Below are positions 17,001 through 25,926 of a stretch of 54,838 nt of DNA, one piece after another. Numbering within the stretch: the stretch's first letter is position 1; each line of letters begins with the position of its first letter. Origin of the DNA: Candidatus Krumholzibacteriia bacterium (lineage in GTDB: Bacteria > Krumholzibacteriota > Krumholzibacteriia > LZORAL124-64-63); assembly GCA_016744705.1 (NCBI GenBank), contig JADGDU010000028.1, positions 1-54,838 of the forward strand. The letters run 5' to 3'. The position numbers were made by a program, and so were the translations under genes. The notes under the pieces are model-generated. The model was not told the origin of the DNA. It saw only the letters and a list, made by a program, of their open reading frames with translations, and searched no databases.

Positions 17001-17729
17001 ATGACAGTCGGCCAAAGCGGCAACCGAAAAATCCTGGTCATAGAAGATGATCGCGAGTTGATCGATCTGCTGACATTGCACCTGACAGCTGAAGGCTATC
17101 AGGTGGCTGCTGCTGCTGATGGTGAAGCTGGTTTATTGGCCTTCCAGGGTGGGCAGTATGGAATGGTCATTCTGGATTGGATGCTGCCTTCTGTATCGGG
17201 CATTGATGTCTTGCGGGAAATCCGCACCAATGATACTCGCACCCCCGTGCTTATGCTCACCGCCCGCAGCGAAGAAACCGACAAGGTTCTGGGTCTGGAA
17301 TTGGGCTGCGATGATTACCTGACCAAGCCTTTCAGCATCCGGGAGCTCACCGCGCGCATCAAGGTGCTGCACCGGCGCATCGAACGTGCCGAAGAATTGG
17401 CCCGCATCTCCTCCGGCGACCGCATTCTGGATTTGGGCCCCCTGAAAATTGACCATGGCAAACGCAAGGTTCAGATCAATGGTGAGCCCGTGCAATTGAC
17501 CGTTAAGGAATACGACCTGCTATATACCCTGGCTGCCCGACCAGGACGCACTTACAGCAGGCGTCAGTTGTTGGACATTGTCTGGGATCAGGATTCCGAT
17601 GTGTACGAACACACGGTCAACTCACACGTGAATAGACTACGCAACAAAGTGGAAGACAACCCCAACCGGCCCCGCCTGATTTTAACAGTCTGGGGAATCG
17701 GTTACAGATTTACCGAGGAATTCCTGTAG
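17001..17729 (+). CDS. OmpR/PhoB-family response regulator
   Basis: A 242-residue regulator. The receiver domain (about 10-125) has the acidic pair EDD, phospho-acceptor Asp in MVILDWMLP, Thr in LMLTARS and Lys in YLTKPF. The winged-helix DNA-binding domain follows (about 145-238), with LTVKEYDLLYTLAARPGR and the recognition helix VNSHVNRLRNKVE. The start at 17001 is set by AGGAGG 10 bases before. An upstream in-frame start at 16863 would overlap the promoter and adds no family sequence. The kinase gene begins 2 bases after its stop. Confidence 0.93.
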   Translation: MTVGQSGNRKILVIEDDRELIDLLTLHLTAEGYQVAAAADGEAGLLAFQGGQYGMVILDWMLPSVSGIDVLREIRTNDTRTPVLMLTARSEETDKVLGLELGCDDYLTKPFSIRELTARIKVLHRRIERAEELARISSGDRILDLGPLKIDHGKRKVQINGEPVQLTVKEYDLLYTLAARPGRTYSRRQLLDIVWDQDSDVYEHTVNSHVNRLRNKVEDNPNRPRLILTVWGIGYRFTEEFL

Positions 17730-17730
17730 A

Positions 17731-19290
17731 ATGAAGCTGCCTCGATTTACAACAACTTTGGCATTCCGTATTTCCAGCCTCTTTCTGCTGATGCTCTTCA
17801 TCAGCGGTGGAGGCTTCTGGTGGTGGCTCAACGGGACATCCCTGACTGGAGATATGGCAGCTGAAGAAGAGGCGTGGTACGCCAGCAAGGCCGAAACTGA
17901 ATTAGACAGTTTGGCGGCCCAAATGTCTCTGTCTTTCGAGGACAGCGAGGCCATGACCCAAGAGGCTATGAACTTCGGACGGGACATCAACCGTTACAGT
18001 GCTGAAATCATCGTCTTTGATGGGGAAGGACTCAATGTCTTTTCATCCCAGCCTGACAGCCTCTCTCTGGCCGTGGCTTCAGTGAATCCCCAACTTATGT
18101 ACGACATGTCCTCCGGCATCTGGGACTACGGAACTTACCCCCTGCCCGAAGATGTAGATGCTTACGAAAATCGTGTATTTGAAGTGGATCGCCTGTTTCA
18201 GAATAACGATACCGCCTCACCTGTGATCGGTTATTTGGTAGCCAGTTACCGTCCCGCCACCATCTCATTGGGAGATATTGAAACGGCAGAACGGAAGATT
18301 GGACTGAACGCCATATTCCTGCTCCTTATTTATTCGGGAATAAGCGGGCTGGTCATTATGGTCTGGACCACTCGGCGTATCAGCATTCTAGGTCAGGGAG
18401 TGGAAGCATTTGCCACCGGCGATTTCCAGGCCCGTGTCCCAGGCACCAGCGGCGATGAGATCGGTTCCCTCGGGCGCAACTTCAATCACATGGCCCGCAA
18501 CATTGAAACCATGATGGAAAAATTGCGGGACAAAGAACAGTTCCAACGCAATCTTATCGCCAATATCAGTCATGACCTGCGCACCCCCATGGCCAGCATG
18601 CGCGGTTATGTGGAAACTCTCAGCATGCAGGGCGATACCTTGAGTACTGTAGACCGGGAACGCTATCTGGCTATCATCAATGGTAACCTGGTTCATCTGG
18701 ATAAACTCATCGATCACATGCTGGTGCTCAGCCGCTTTGATAGTGGCCAAGCCACCTTCCAAATGGAAGACTTCCCTCTGGTTGAACTGGCTGACTCAGT
18801 TCTTATGCGGTGCGAGGGATTGGCCGCCGAAAGAAATATCAGCCTGGATATTGAGCTGGAGGGCACTGAATCTCTGGTCCATGCCGATCCCCTGCAGATT
18901 GCCCAGGTCTTGCAGAACCTCATTGAAAACGGGATCAAATTTAATCAGGACAACGGAAAGGTCCTCGTGGGTCTGAAAACTGTTGGGGACCTGATGGAAG
19001 TTTCGGTGAAAGATTCTGGTATGGGCATTGCAGCCGAAGATTTGCCTCATATTTTCAAGCGATTCTACACCGCAGATAAGAGCCGCACCCGGGCCGTTGA
19101 TGGCACGGGCTTTGCCGCTGTTCAGGATCATTTGGGACAGAGTTCAGGGTTGGGCCTGGCCATTGCCTCTAAAATTGTGGCCGGTCATAACAGCATGCTG
19201 CAAGTGACCAGTGTCCTGGGTACGGGAACCACCTTCAGCTTCAGCCTGAAAACCGCATCCACCATTGAAGCCATGGATCAGGAAGCCTAG
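17731..19290 (+). CDS. Membrane sensor histidine kinase, PhoR/BaeS-like
   Basis: A 519-residue kinase. Two transmembrane helices (about 10-30 and 193-215) flank a periplasmic sensor of 160 residues without recognised fold. A HAMP segment, coiled coil and HisKA follow, with the phospho-acceptor His in NISHDLRTPMASM. The ATPase has N box NLIENGIKFN, G1 DSGMGI, F box FKRFY and G2 GLGLAIA. Between F and G2 there are about 17 extra residues (TRAVDGTGFAAVQDHLG) compared with the usual short 'sR..GGsGLGL', so the ATP lid is longer. No ribosome site of its own precedes the ATG, implying translational coupling to the regulator. Confidence 0.92.
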   Translation: MKLPRFTTTLAFRISSLFLLMLFISGGGFWWWLNGTSLTGDMAAEEEAWYASKAETELDSLAAQMSLSFEDSEAMTQEAMNFGRDINRYSAEIIVFDGEGLNVFSSQPDSLSLAVASVNPQLMYDMSSGIWDYGTYPLPEDVDAYENRVFEVDRLFQNNDTASPVIGYLVASYRPATISLGDIETAERKIGLNAIFLLLIYSGISGLVIMVWTTRRISILGQGVEAFATGDFQARVPGTSGDEIGSLGRNFNHMARNIETMMEKLRDKEQFQRNLIANISHDLRTPMASMRGYVETLSMQGDTLSTVDRERYLAIINGNLVHLDKLIDHMLVLSRFDSGQATFQMEDFPLVELADSVLMRCEGLAAERNISLDIELEGTESLVHADPLQIAQVLQNLIENGIKFNQDNGKVLVGLKTVGDLMEVSVKDSGMGIAAEDLPHIFKRFYTADKSRTRAVDGTGFAAVQDHLGQSSGLGLAIASKIVAGHNSMLQVTSVLGTGTTFSFSLKTASTIEAMDQEA

Positions 19291-19303
19291 TTCCGGATCC
19301 AAT

Positions 19304-21076
19304 TTAGCTACGCCGCAATTCCCATCCCACCACCAGACCACCCAGCAGTGCCACTAAAAGCAGTCCAGCTGCTGCCACCGGTTCCCCCAGCAAAAGCTTG
19401 CCCAATCCGAATAAGACTCCAAAGACCCCTGCACAACCCGCAGCCCAAACACCTACCCGAGACAGGCTCAAACCATCACTTTGGACCTCAGGGTTCTGCT
19501 GGGCCACTGGTCCCCAAAAACCGCCGGGACGAACTTTTTTATAAAACACGGCCAATCTTTCGGGCGAAACTGGTCTGGTCATAAAGGTGACAATCACCCA
19601 GGTCAGTATGGTCACCGGCACCAAAATCATGGCTTTGTGGTGGGTGGCCAGTGCCATATCTCCAACCTGAACCGGCGTGGCAAAAAGCTCATACGCATCC
19701 CCCGCCTGCACTGCCGCCACAATTTCAAACCCAAAAGCCATCACCACCGAGGCGCCGAGGGCGGCAATCTCACTCCAGGCTGAAATCCGCCACCAGAACC
19801 AACGCAAGATCAGCACCGGTCCAATGCCTGCGCCCATGGCCCATACAAAGAGCCAGGCCTTGCCGATGCTTGTGAGCATGAAAGCCACCAGCACCGAAAA
19901 AACCATCATGAGCAGAACACAGAGTTTAGCAGCTAGAACCGTTTCTTTTTCACTGGCTTTGGGGCGCAAAAAACGGCGATATATATCATTGATTAAGTAG
20001 CTGGCGCCCCAGTTCAAATGGGTGTCGATGGTGGACATGAAGGCCGCAAAAAAAGAAACCAGTAATAGACCGAGCAGCCCTGGCCCCAGCACTTCCAGCA
20101 TCACCAGAGGATAAGCTGCTTCTTCAGTCATACCCTGGGGCATGGTGGGAAAAATCACGAGGGAAGCCAATCCCGTCAGAATCCAGGGCCAATACCGCAC
20201 CGCGTTGTTAGCCACCACAAACCAGAGGGTGGCCCCCCGGGCATGGCGTTCGTTCTTGGCAGCAGCCATGCGCTGGATAATATAGCCACCACCATCGGCA
20301 TTATGGCTGGCCCACCACATCAGAGAAACAAAGACCATAAATTTGACAAAATCTGATTCCCAGCTCAGTTCTCCTCCCGGAATCATGGCCATGGTATTTT
20401 CTGAGGTCAGCAGGCTTTCACTGATGCGATCTTTCAGGGCCTGCATTCCCCCCACGTGCCGCACCGACAAAACGGCCACGGTTATGGACCCGGCCATAGC
20501 CAAGAAGAACTGGATCACGTCGGTGATCACCACGCCCCAAAAACCCGCCAACAGTGCATAGCTCAGGGCTAAAGCCGCGCCCACCACCACTGCCATCTCC
20601 TGATTCACACCCAGCACCGACTCGGCCACAGTTCCCAATCCCTTGAGCACCCAACCCAGAACAATGAAGTTGTAGACGATGGCAAAATAACCAGCCTTGA
20701 ACCCTCGCAGAAAAGCAGCGGGCTTGCCACTGTATCGCAACTCAATCAGTTCGTTATCTGTGACCACTTCAGCCCGGCGCCAAAAACGGGCGAAGAGCAC
20801 CACGGCCATCATCTGTGAAAAGACATAGTGCCAGCCAAACCAATTGTACCAAATGCCATGGTTGCGGATGAAGCCAGTGACCGCCAGGGGCGTGTCGGCA
20901 GCAAAAGTGGTGGCCACCATACTGGTACCCAGGATCCACCAAGGCAGGCTGCGGCCACTGAGGAAATATTCTTCACTGGATTGGGAGGCTCTTTTACGGA
21001 AGGCCAAACCCAGGCCGAGGGTGATCAGAACATAGGTGGCGATGATGGCCCAATCCTGGGCGTGCAAGTGGCTCAT
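19304..21076 (-). CDS. Sodium:solute symporter family (SSS) transporter
   Basis: A 590-residue membrane protein with about 13-14 hydrophobic helices. Family features are the N-terminal LGLAFRKRASQSSEEYFLSG (conserved SSEEYFLSGR), TTFAADTPLAVTG in the second helix, and YFAIVYNFIVLGWVLKGLG. SSS proteins import sugars, amino acids, nucleosides or vitamins with Na+. The long soluble segment before the last two helices is unusual but known. The substrate cannot be read. It is downstream of the hybrid kinase on the same strand, 53 bases after it, so they may be co-transcribed. It converges on the histidine kinase with only 13 bases between stops. Confidence 0.88.
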   Translation of the reverse strand: MSHLHAQDWAIIATYVLITLGLGLAFRKRASQSSEEYFLSGRSLPWWILGTSMVATTFAADTPLAVTGFIRNHGIWYNWFGWHYVFSQMMAVVLFARFWRRAEVVTDNELIELRYSGKPAAFLRGFKAGYFAIVYNFIVLGWVLKGLGTVAESVLGVNQEMAVVVGAALALSYALLAGFWGVVITDVIQFFLAMAGSITVAVLSVRHVGGMQALKDRISESLLTSENTMAMIPGGELSWESDFVKFMVFVSLMWWASHNADGGGYIIQRMAAAKNERHARGATLWFVVANNAVRYWPWILTGLASLVIFPTMPQGMTEEAAYPLVMLEVLGPGLLGLLLVSFFAAFMSTIDTHLNWGASYLINDIYRRFLRPKASEKETVLAAKLCVLLMMVFSVLVAFMLTSIGKAWLFVWAMGAGIGPVLILRWFWWRISAWSEIAALGASVVMAFGFEIVAAVQAGDAYELFATPVQVGDMALATHHKAMILVPVTILTWVIVTFMTRPVSPERLAVFYKKVRPGGFWGPVAQQNPEVQSDGLSLSRVGVWAAGCAGVFGVLFGLGKLLLGEPVAAAGLLLVALLGGLVVGWELRRS

Positions 21077-21129
21077 GGGCAGAGGATCTCTCTTGATTTA
21101 AGCAAACAGGGGACGTGGCTGCGCCCCCA

Positions 21130-23214
21130 TTATGGTGTCCCGGGAGTTTTTTTCAATGCCAATCCCAAAGCCTCCCGCACATTAGGCAGCTTGAAAGGCT
21201 TAGCCATATATCCGTATCCCCCAATACCTCCGGCCCGTTCATGCAGTTCCTCTTCACCGGAACCGGTAGAAAAGATCACGCTGATTTCCGGATTGATCAC
21301 TCGCAGCCGACGGAAGGTGGCCACACCATCCATATCGGCCATACCAAGATCCAAAATGGCCAGGTCCACCTCGTCGTAGCGTTGGCTGAAAACTCTTACA
21401 GCATCAGGTCCGTTGCCCACAGCCAGGACACTGCATCCCAGGCGCCGAAGAAGACTTTCACAAACTTTCCTCACGGGCAGATCTTCATCCACCAGGAGCA
21501 CCAGCTTCCCAGCTAAATCCAGGTGCAGGTTGTCGGGCGCTTTTTTCTTGCGCTTGGGGCTCGCCTTGGCGGCTTCCACCGGGGCCTGGGGCAAGAGAAA
21601 TGAAACGGTGGCCCCCATGCCTGGGGCGGAGTCCACCAGAAAGGCTCCGCTGTGTCCTTTGATGATTCCCAGGGCAGTGGAAAGACCCAGCCCCCTGCCC
21701 GTCAATTTGGTGGAATAGAAGGGATCAAAAAGCCGCCTTTGGGTTTCGGCGTCCATGCCCGAACCCGAATCGGCCACTTCACAATAGACATATGTGCCTG
21801 GCTCCAGCATGGGCGTGCAGTGATAGTCCGAAAGCTGTTCCTGCGTAAAGGTGCTGCAACCCGTGCGGATGACCACTTCCCCACCCTCATCACTCAGGGC
21901 TTCGGCAGCGTTGGAGACCAGCCCCATAATCACCTGACGGATAGGCGCCGTATCGATCATCACCAGGGGCAGGCCATGGGCCAACTGAAAACTCATCCGC
22001 GCATGACCGGTGACGGTGGCCTGAAAGAGTCGTGAAACATCATTGATGACCACTGAGAGATCACTGCTGTTCACGCTGAATTGGCCCTTGCCTGAGTAGG
22101 CCAGCATCTGTTGGCAAAGATCCGCCGCCTGGTTTGATGCCTCCAATATGGACCCCAGGTTTTCACGGAATTCCCTGCCCAGGCGTGGATCGCCTTTCAT
22201 CATTTCGGCATTTCCCATGATGGTAGCCAGCAGGTTGTTAAAATCGTGAGCAATGCCCCCGGCCAGGGCGCCCATGCTTTCAGTTTTTTGATTGTTCAAA
22301 ACACGAGACTCAAGAGTTTTGCGTTCGGAAACATCTCTGATGATGGCAATAACCTGGGGATGGTCTGGATAGTCACCAGGAATGCGGGTGGAGGAAATTT
22401 CCACCGGAATTTCTTTGCCTTCGTGATTGTTGATCAGGATTTCAAAAAGAAAAGTTCCAGCAAATCCATTGCTGCGTTGCTTCAGCCGGTCAGTCACTTC
22501 CTGTTGCAGCCTTTGGGGTACCAGGTTTTGGATTTTCTGTTCACGCATATTCTCAAGGGTCCAGCCTGAAAGGGCTAAACCAGCTTCATTGACAAAGGAA
22601 ACCTGCCCACTCAAATCGAAACAAAGGATGACATCCTGGGCAGTTTCAACCACTACCCTGTATCGCTCTTCACTTTCCTGAAGTTGTTTCTGCGCCGATT
22701 TCAACTCAGTCACATCGTTGGAAGAGAGCACCATGATATCACGGCCCGTGGATTCACCCTGGGGTAGCATGGCACTATTAAGAGTGATCATATTAGAGCC
22801 ACGGAAGGTTTGAACCTGACTCTCCCCTCGATAAAATTTTTCATCCGCCGCCAGGGCCATCAAAATTTCTTTGAAACTCTGGAGGGTTTCCGGCACCATG
22901 ATCCGCTCCAGGGAAGTCATCAGATCCTTGGCATCTTTGGCTTCGAAGGTCTCGATGGCCTTGTCGTTCACATCCAGAATGATTAAAGAATTGATGGTCG
23001 AGATGATGAATTCGGGGTGAGCATCGATCCAGTGGCCAAAATCGTCCACACCACTGGCCAGGACTTCTTTAATGGATTGGCGAATCTCAGTTATATCTTC
23101 AATAAAAAGGGGCACTTGGGCCGTACGAAATATCTGTTCCCACATGCCTTTCAATTGGGCACTGTTTCCCGACTTTTTAGAATGTCGCCTATTTTCTGCA
23201 GGACCTTTCCGCAT
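21130..23214 (-). CDS. Soluble hybrid histidine kinase: PAS-PAS-HisKA-HATPase-receiver
   Basis: A 694-residue protein with no transmembrane helix. An N-terminal PAS-like region (about 25-165, IRQSIKEVLASGVDDF) leads to a second PAS (about 185-310, SEERYRVVVETAQDVILCFD). HisKA has GGIAHDFNNLLATIMGN, the HDF type found in NtrB-like hybrid kinases. The ATPase has LVSNAAEAL, DSGSGM, FDPFYSTK and GRGLGLS. A lysine-rich linker (ASPKRKKKAPD) joins a C-terminal receiver with LVDEDLPVRK, acceptor Asp in LAILDLGMADMDG and MAKPF. The start lies 3 bases after the lipid A acyltransferase stop. No dedicated output regulator is adjacent, so phosphate likely passes to a remote partner. Confidence 0.92.
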   Translation of the reverse strand: MRKGPAENRRHSKKSGNSAQLKGMWEQIFRTAQVPLFIEDITEIRQSIKEVLASGVDDFGHWIDAHPEFIISTINSLIILDVNDKAIETFEAKDAKDLMTSLERIMVPETLQSFKEILMALAADEKFYRGESQVQTFRGSNMITLNSAMLPQGESTGRDIMVLSSNDVTELKSAQKQLQESEERYRVVVETAQDVILCFDLSGQVSFVNEAGLALSGWTLENMREQKIQNLVPQRLQQEVTDRLKQRSNGFAGTFLFEILINNHEGKEIPVEISSTRIPGDYPDHPQVIAIIRDVSERKTLESRVLNNQKTESMGALAGGIAHDFNNLLATIMGNAEMMKGDPRLGREFRENLGSILEASNQAADLCQQMLAYSGKGQFSVNSSDLSVVINDVSRLFQATVTGHARMSFQLAHGLPLVMIDTAPIRQVIMGLVSNAAEALSDEGGEVVIRTGCSTFTQEQLSDYHCTPMLEPGTYVYCEVADSGSGMDAETQRRLFDPFYSTKLTGRGLGLSTALGIIKGHSGAFLVDSAPGMGATVSFLLPQAPVEAAKASPKRKKKAPDNLHLDLAGKLVLLVDEDLPVRKVCESLLRRLGCSVLAVGNGPDAVRVFSQRYDEVDLAILDLGMADMDGVATFRRLRVINPEISVIFSTGSGEEELHERAGGIGGYGYMAKPFKLPNVREALGLALKKTPGTP

Positions 23215-23217
23215 AAA

Positions 23218-24096
23218 CTAATCCTCGCCCTTTCCATTTTTCCATCGCCGGTGGACCCAGAACCATTGCTCGGGATGGTCCTGAATAAAAACCTCCACCG
23301 CCGCGGAAATCTTCTCCAAATAACACTGAATATGTTGGGGCCGGTCCGTTAGACCACTGGGCTCCAGATGCTGTGATATTTTCAATTGGTGGCCGCCGTC
23401 GGCCATCCTGATCAGAGCCATGGGAATAACCGGACATCCTGTTCGGATGGAGAACCGGGCCACCCCCGGCCAGGTCGAAGCGGCCCGACCCAAAAAGGAA
23501 GTCTGCAAACCCTGGTTGCCGGCATCCTGATCCAGAAGCAGTGATACGAGCCCACCAGCACGCAGGTGCTTCAGGACACGCCGGCCACTGAGTTGCATGG
23601 GGACCGTCTCAATTCCCAAACGGTGGCGTTTCTCTTGAATGTACCGATCAAAGGGAGCGTTTCTTTGGGTTTTGACCACATCCAACAAAGGGTATCGACG
23701 TGCGAGGCAGGCACCCCCAAGCTCGAAGTTCCCCATGTGACCGGTGGCCACAATCGCCCCCTTGCCCAAAGCCAAAGCCTGGTCCACAAAATGCCAACCA
23801 GGCTGCACAACGACCCCATTGACCAGTTTTTCGGTATTTCCGCAAAAGGCCTCCGCCACCGTCAATGCCAGATGATTGTAGACCAGATTCGTAAGGGTTT
23901 CAAGGGCTTCAGAATTTTCATGAGGATAAATCCACTGCAATTGTTGCCGCACAACTGAGCGGCGAATGCGCAACACCCGCCCGGTGAAGGCCCCGGCTCC
24001 CACCAATAACTCACGGGCCACCCCATAGGGTAGAAATTGCAACCCACCCAAGAGAGTGCGGAAAGCAAAATATTCCAATTGGCTGGTGATATCCAT
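23218..24096 (-). CDS. Lipid A biosynthesis acyltransferase, LpxL/HtrB family
   Basis: About 292 residues. These inner-membrane enzymes add secondary acyl chains to Kdo2-lipid A. The catalytic H-x4-E is in ATGHMGNFELGG; SLLLDQDAGNQG and FLGRAASTWPGVARFSIRTG (shortened motif ASTWPGVARF) follow in family order, with EQWFWVHRRWKNG near the end. Start choice is uncertain: ATG at 24096 and an upstream GTG at 24135 both lack a clear ribosome site; the shorter form begins where family similarity begins. It is the first gene of a unit with the hybrid kinase. Confidence 0.87.
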   Translation of the reverse strand: MDITSQLEYFAFRTLLGGLQFLPYGVARELLVGAGAFTGRVLRIRRSVVRQQLQWIYPHENSEALETLTNLVYNHLALTVAEAFCGNTEKLVNGVVVQPGWHFVDQALALGKGAIVATGHMGNFELGGACLARRYPLLDVVKTQRNAPFDRYIQEKRHRLGIETVPMQLSGRRVLKHLRAGGLVSLLLDQDAGNQGLQTSFLGRAASTWPGVARFSIRTGCPVIPMALIRMADGGHQLKISQHLEPSGLTDRPQHIQCYLEKISAAVEVFIQDHPEQWFWVHRRWKNGKGED

Positions 24097-24582
24097 GGGG
24101 TGACAATAAGGCGCACGGGGCAAGCTGGCCAGCACAAGGTTGTTTCTTAAATGAGAGAATCAACTTTCCTGGAAAGTTATGCTCAGGCATTCTGGATAAA
24201 GAAGTCCACTTATTTAAAAAAAACCGGAATGGACAAAATTTGAAAAATTCTATTTCCATTCTTTTAGACCCACAATGTCCTATATGGTTTCGCTCATGAT
24301 CTGTCATTTTCTGAAAATTTGGACACGACCTGTTAATCAGCCCACAGGTAGGAATTAGAAAGTTTTAATTGAAAATAATTCGTCCTAATTTCCGGGCTTT
24401 CTCCCATTGGCGCCCTAGGCCTTCCGCTCCGCCACCTCATCAAATCGCAAATTTTCCATACCCAATCCGCCGCCTGTCACCGATCTGTCACAAAAAGAAT
24501 TGACCATCCCCCGTTTCCGGCCGAAGGTTGCTAAATCGTTCACATTCGATTCACCCTTAGATTCTGGACAAGGAGCCCCGCG
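24097..24582. other. Upstream region of the multiheme cytochrome operon
   Basis: An A+T-rich stretch (about 24150-24400) with no gene, then a sequence leading into the cytochrome gene. It contains the 11-bp direct repeat at 24474-24495. A TTGACC at 24500-24505 could be a -35 but has no good -10 at the right distance. Confidence 0.5.
24474..24495 (+). promoter_or_regulatory. Pho-box-like 11-bp direct repeat
   Basis: CTGTCACCGAT is followed directly by CTGTCACAAAA. Repeated CTGTCA with an 11-bp period followed by an A/T-rich tail is the shape of sites bound by PhoB and related OmpR-family regulators. It lies about 90-110 bases upstream of the octaheme cytochrome start. Binding by the regulator at 17.0 kb is possible but unproven. 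Confidence 0.45.
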
Positions 24583-25914
24583 ATGAAAAAGATCTTGATC
24601 GCTGTTTGCGCTCTGGCTGTTTTGCTTTCCGGTGTGGCCATGGCCGCGCAGGATGGCGTAGCTGGCAAGTGCATGACATGCCACAAGGAAAAGACCCTCG
24701 GTCTTTACAACCAGTGGTACAAAAGTGAACATGCAAAACACAACGTCACCTGCCTGGACTGCCACGCAGCAAGCCAGGGCGAAAGTGACGCCTACATGCA
24801 TGAAGGCGCCCTGATCGCCACTTTGGTTACCCCCAAAGATTGCGGCACCTGCCATGAGCAGGAAAGCCAACAGGTCAACGACTCTTACCACGCCCACGCT
24901 GGTGAGATCCTCCACTCCAACGATGCATATCTGGCCCACGCGGCCGGTGGCGCCCCCGTAGCCATCGCCGGTTGCGAAAGCTGCCATGGCGGCAAGGTCC
25001 TCATCGACCCTGATAGCCCCAACAAATTGGCTGCTATTAGCTGGCCCAACAGTGGCATTGGCCGTATCAACCCCGACGGTAGCAAGGGTTCCTGTACTGC
25101 TTGCCATACCCGTCACGCTTTCAGTGTCAAACAGGCCCGCCAGCCTGAAGCCTGCTCCAAGTGCCACCTCGGCCCCGATCATCCTCAAAAGGAGATCTAC
25201 GAAGAGAGCAAGCATGGTAACGCTTATTACACAAACAAAGATGAAATGAATCTGAAGGCTGACCGCTGGGTCGTGGGTTTGGATTACTTTGAGGCGCCCA
25301 CTTGCGCCACCTGCCACATGAGCGCCACCAGCAACCAGGCTATCACTCATGATGTTGGCCAGCGCATTAGCTGGACCTTGCGTCCTCCCGTGTCCAAGAC
25401 CAAGGACAACTGGGAACAAAAACGCGACAACATGAAAGACGTCTGCCGCAATTGCCATGGCGAATCTTTCGTCAACGGCCATTACGAGCAATATGACGGA
25501 GTCGTCAATCTCTATAATGAGAAATTCGGTAAATCCGGTATGGCTCTGTATAAGAAAGCCAAGGAACTGGGACTGGGCGACGGCAAAGCCGGTTTCTCCA
25601 ACAAATACGAGTGGATCTGGTGGGAAATCTGGCATCATGAAGGTCGCCGCGCACGCCACGGTGCAGCCATGATGGGCCCGGATTACACCTGGTGGCATGG
25701 TATTTACGAGGTAGCACAGCATTTCTACTTCAAATACATTCCCGAGTTGCGGAAATTCCACGATCCGGAGATGGACAAGTTGATCGACGAAGTGATGAGC
25801 GATCCCTATCACGTCTGGCTGCAGCGTCCCACTGCCGACATCAAGGCGGACATTGCGTCCGGCAAGATGGCGGAAATGTTCAACGGCTTCTACCAGGTTG
25901 AAATCAAGAAGTAA
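24583..25914 (+). CDS. Octaheme c-type cytochrome of the hydroxylamine oxidoreductase (HAO) family
   Basis: A 443-residue periplasmic protein with a signal peptide cut near AMA-AQ. Eight CxxCH heme motifs start at residues 30, 57, 87, 131, 171, 191, 241 and 288. After the last heme comes a heme-free helical tail with WHHEGRRARHGAAMMGPDYTWWHG (core RRARHGAAMMGPDY), as in HAO-like octaheme cytochromes. HAO oxidises hydroxylamine in nitrifiers; non-nitrifier relatives (for example epsilon-proteobacterial Hao) work reductively on nitrite or hydroxylamine. Whether Tyr368 is the P460 cross-linking tyrosine needs an alignment. It is shorter than nitrifier HAO (about 570). AAGGAG precedes the ATG. 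The membrane cytochrome follows after 12 bases. Confidence 0.85.
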   Translation: MKKILIAVCALAVLLSGVAMAAQDGVAGKCMTCHKEKTLGLYNQWYKSEHAKHNVTCLDCHAASQGESDAYMHEGALIATLVTPKDCGTCHEQESQQVNDSYHAHAGEILHSNDAYLAHAAGGAPVAIAGCESCHGGKVLIDPDSPNKLAAISWPNSGIGRINPDGSKGSCTACHTRHAFSVKQARQPEACSKCHLGPDHPQKEIYEESKHGNAYYTNKDEMNLKADRWVVGLDYFEAPTCATCHMSATSNQAITHDVGQRISWTLRPPVSKTKDNWEQKRDNMKDVCRNCHGESFVNGHYEQYDGVVNLYNEKFGKSGMALYKKAKELGLGDGKAGFSNKYEWIWWEIWHHEGRRARHGAAMMGPDYTWWHGIYEVAQHFYFKYIPELRKFHDPEMDKLIDEVMSDPYHVWLQRPTADIKADIASGKMAEMFNGFYQVEIKK

Positions 25915-25926
25915 AGGGGCTGAGCG

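Noticed and set aside
24500..24536. Sigma-70 promoter TTGACC...TAAATC before the cytochrome gene
   Set aside because: The spacer would be about 26 bases; no hexamer resembling TATAAT lies 16-18 bases after TTGACC.
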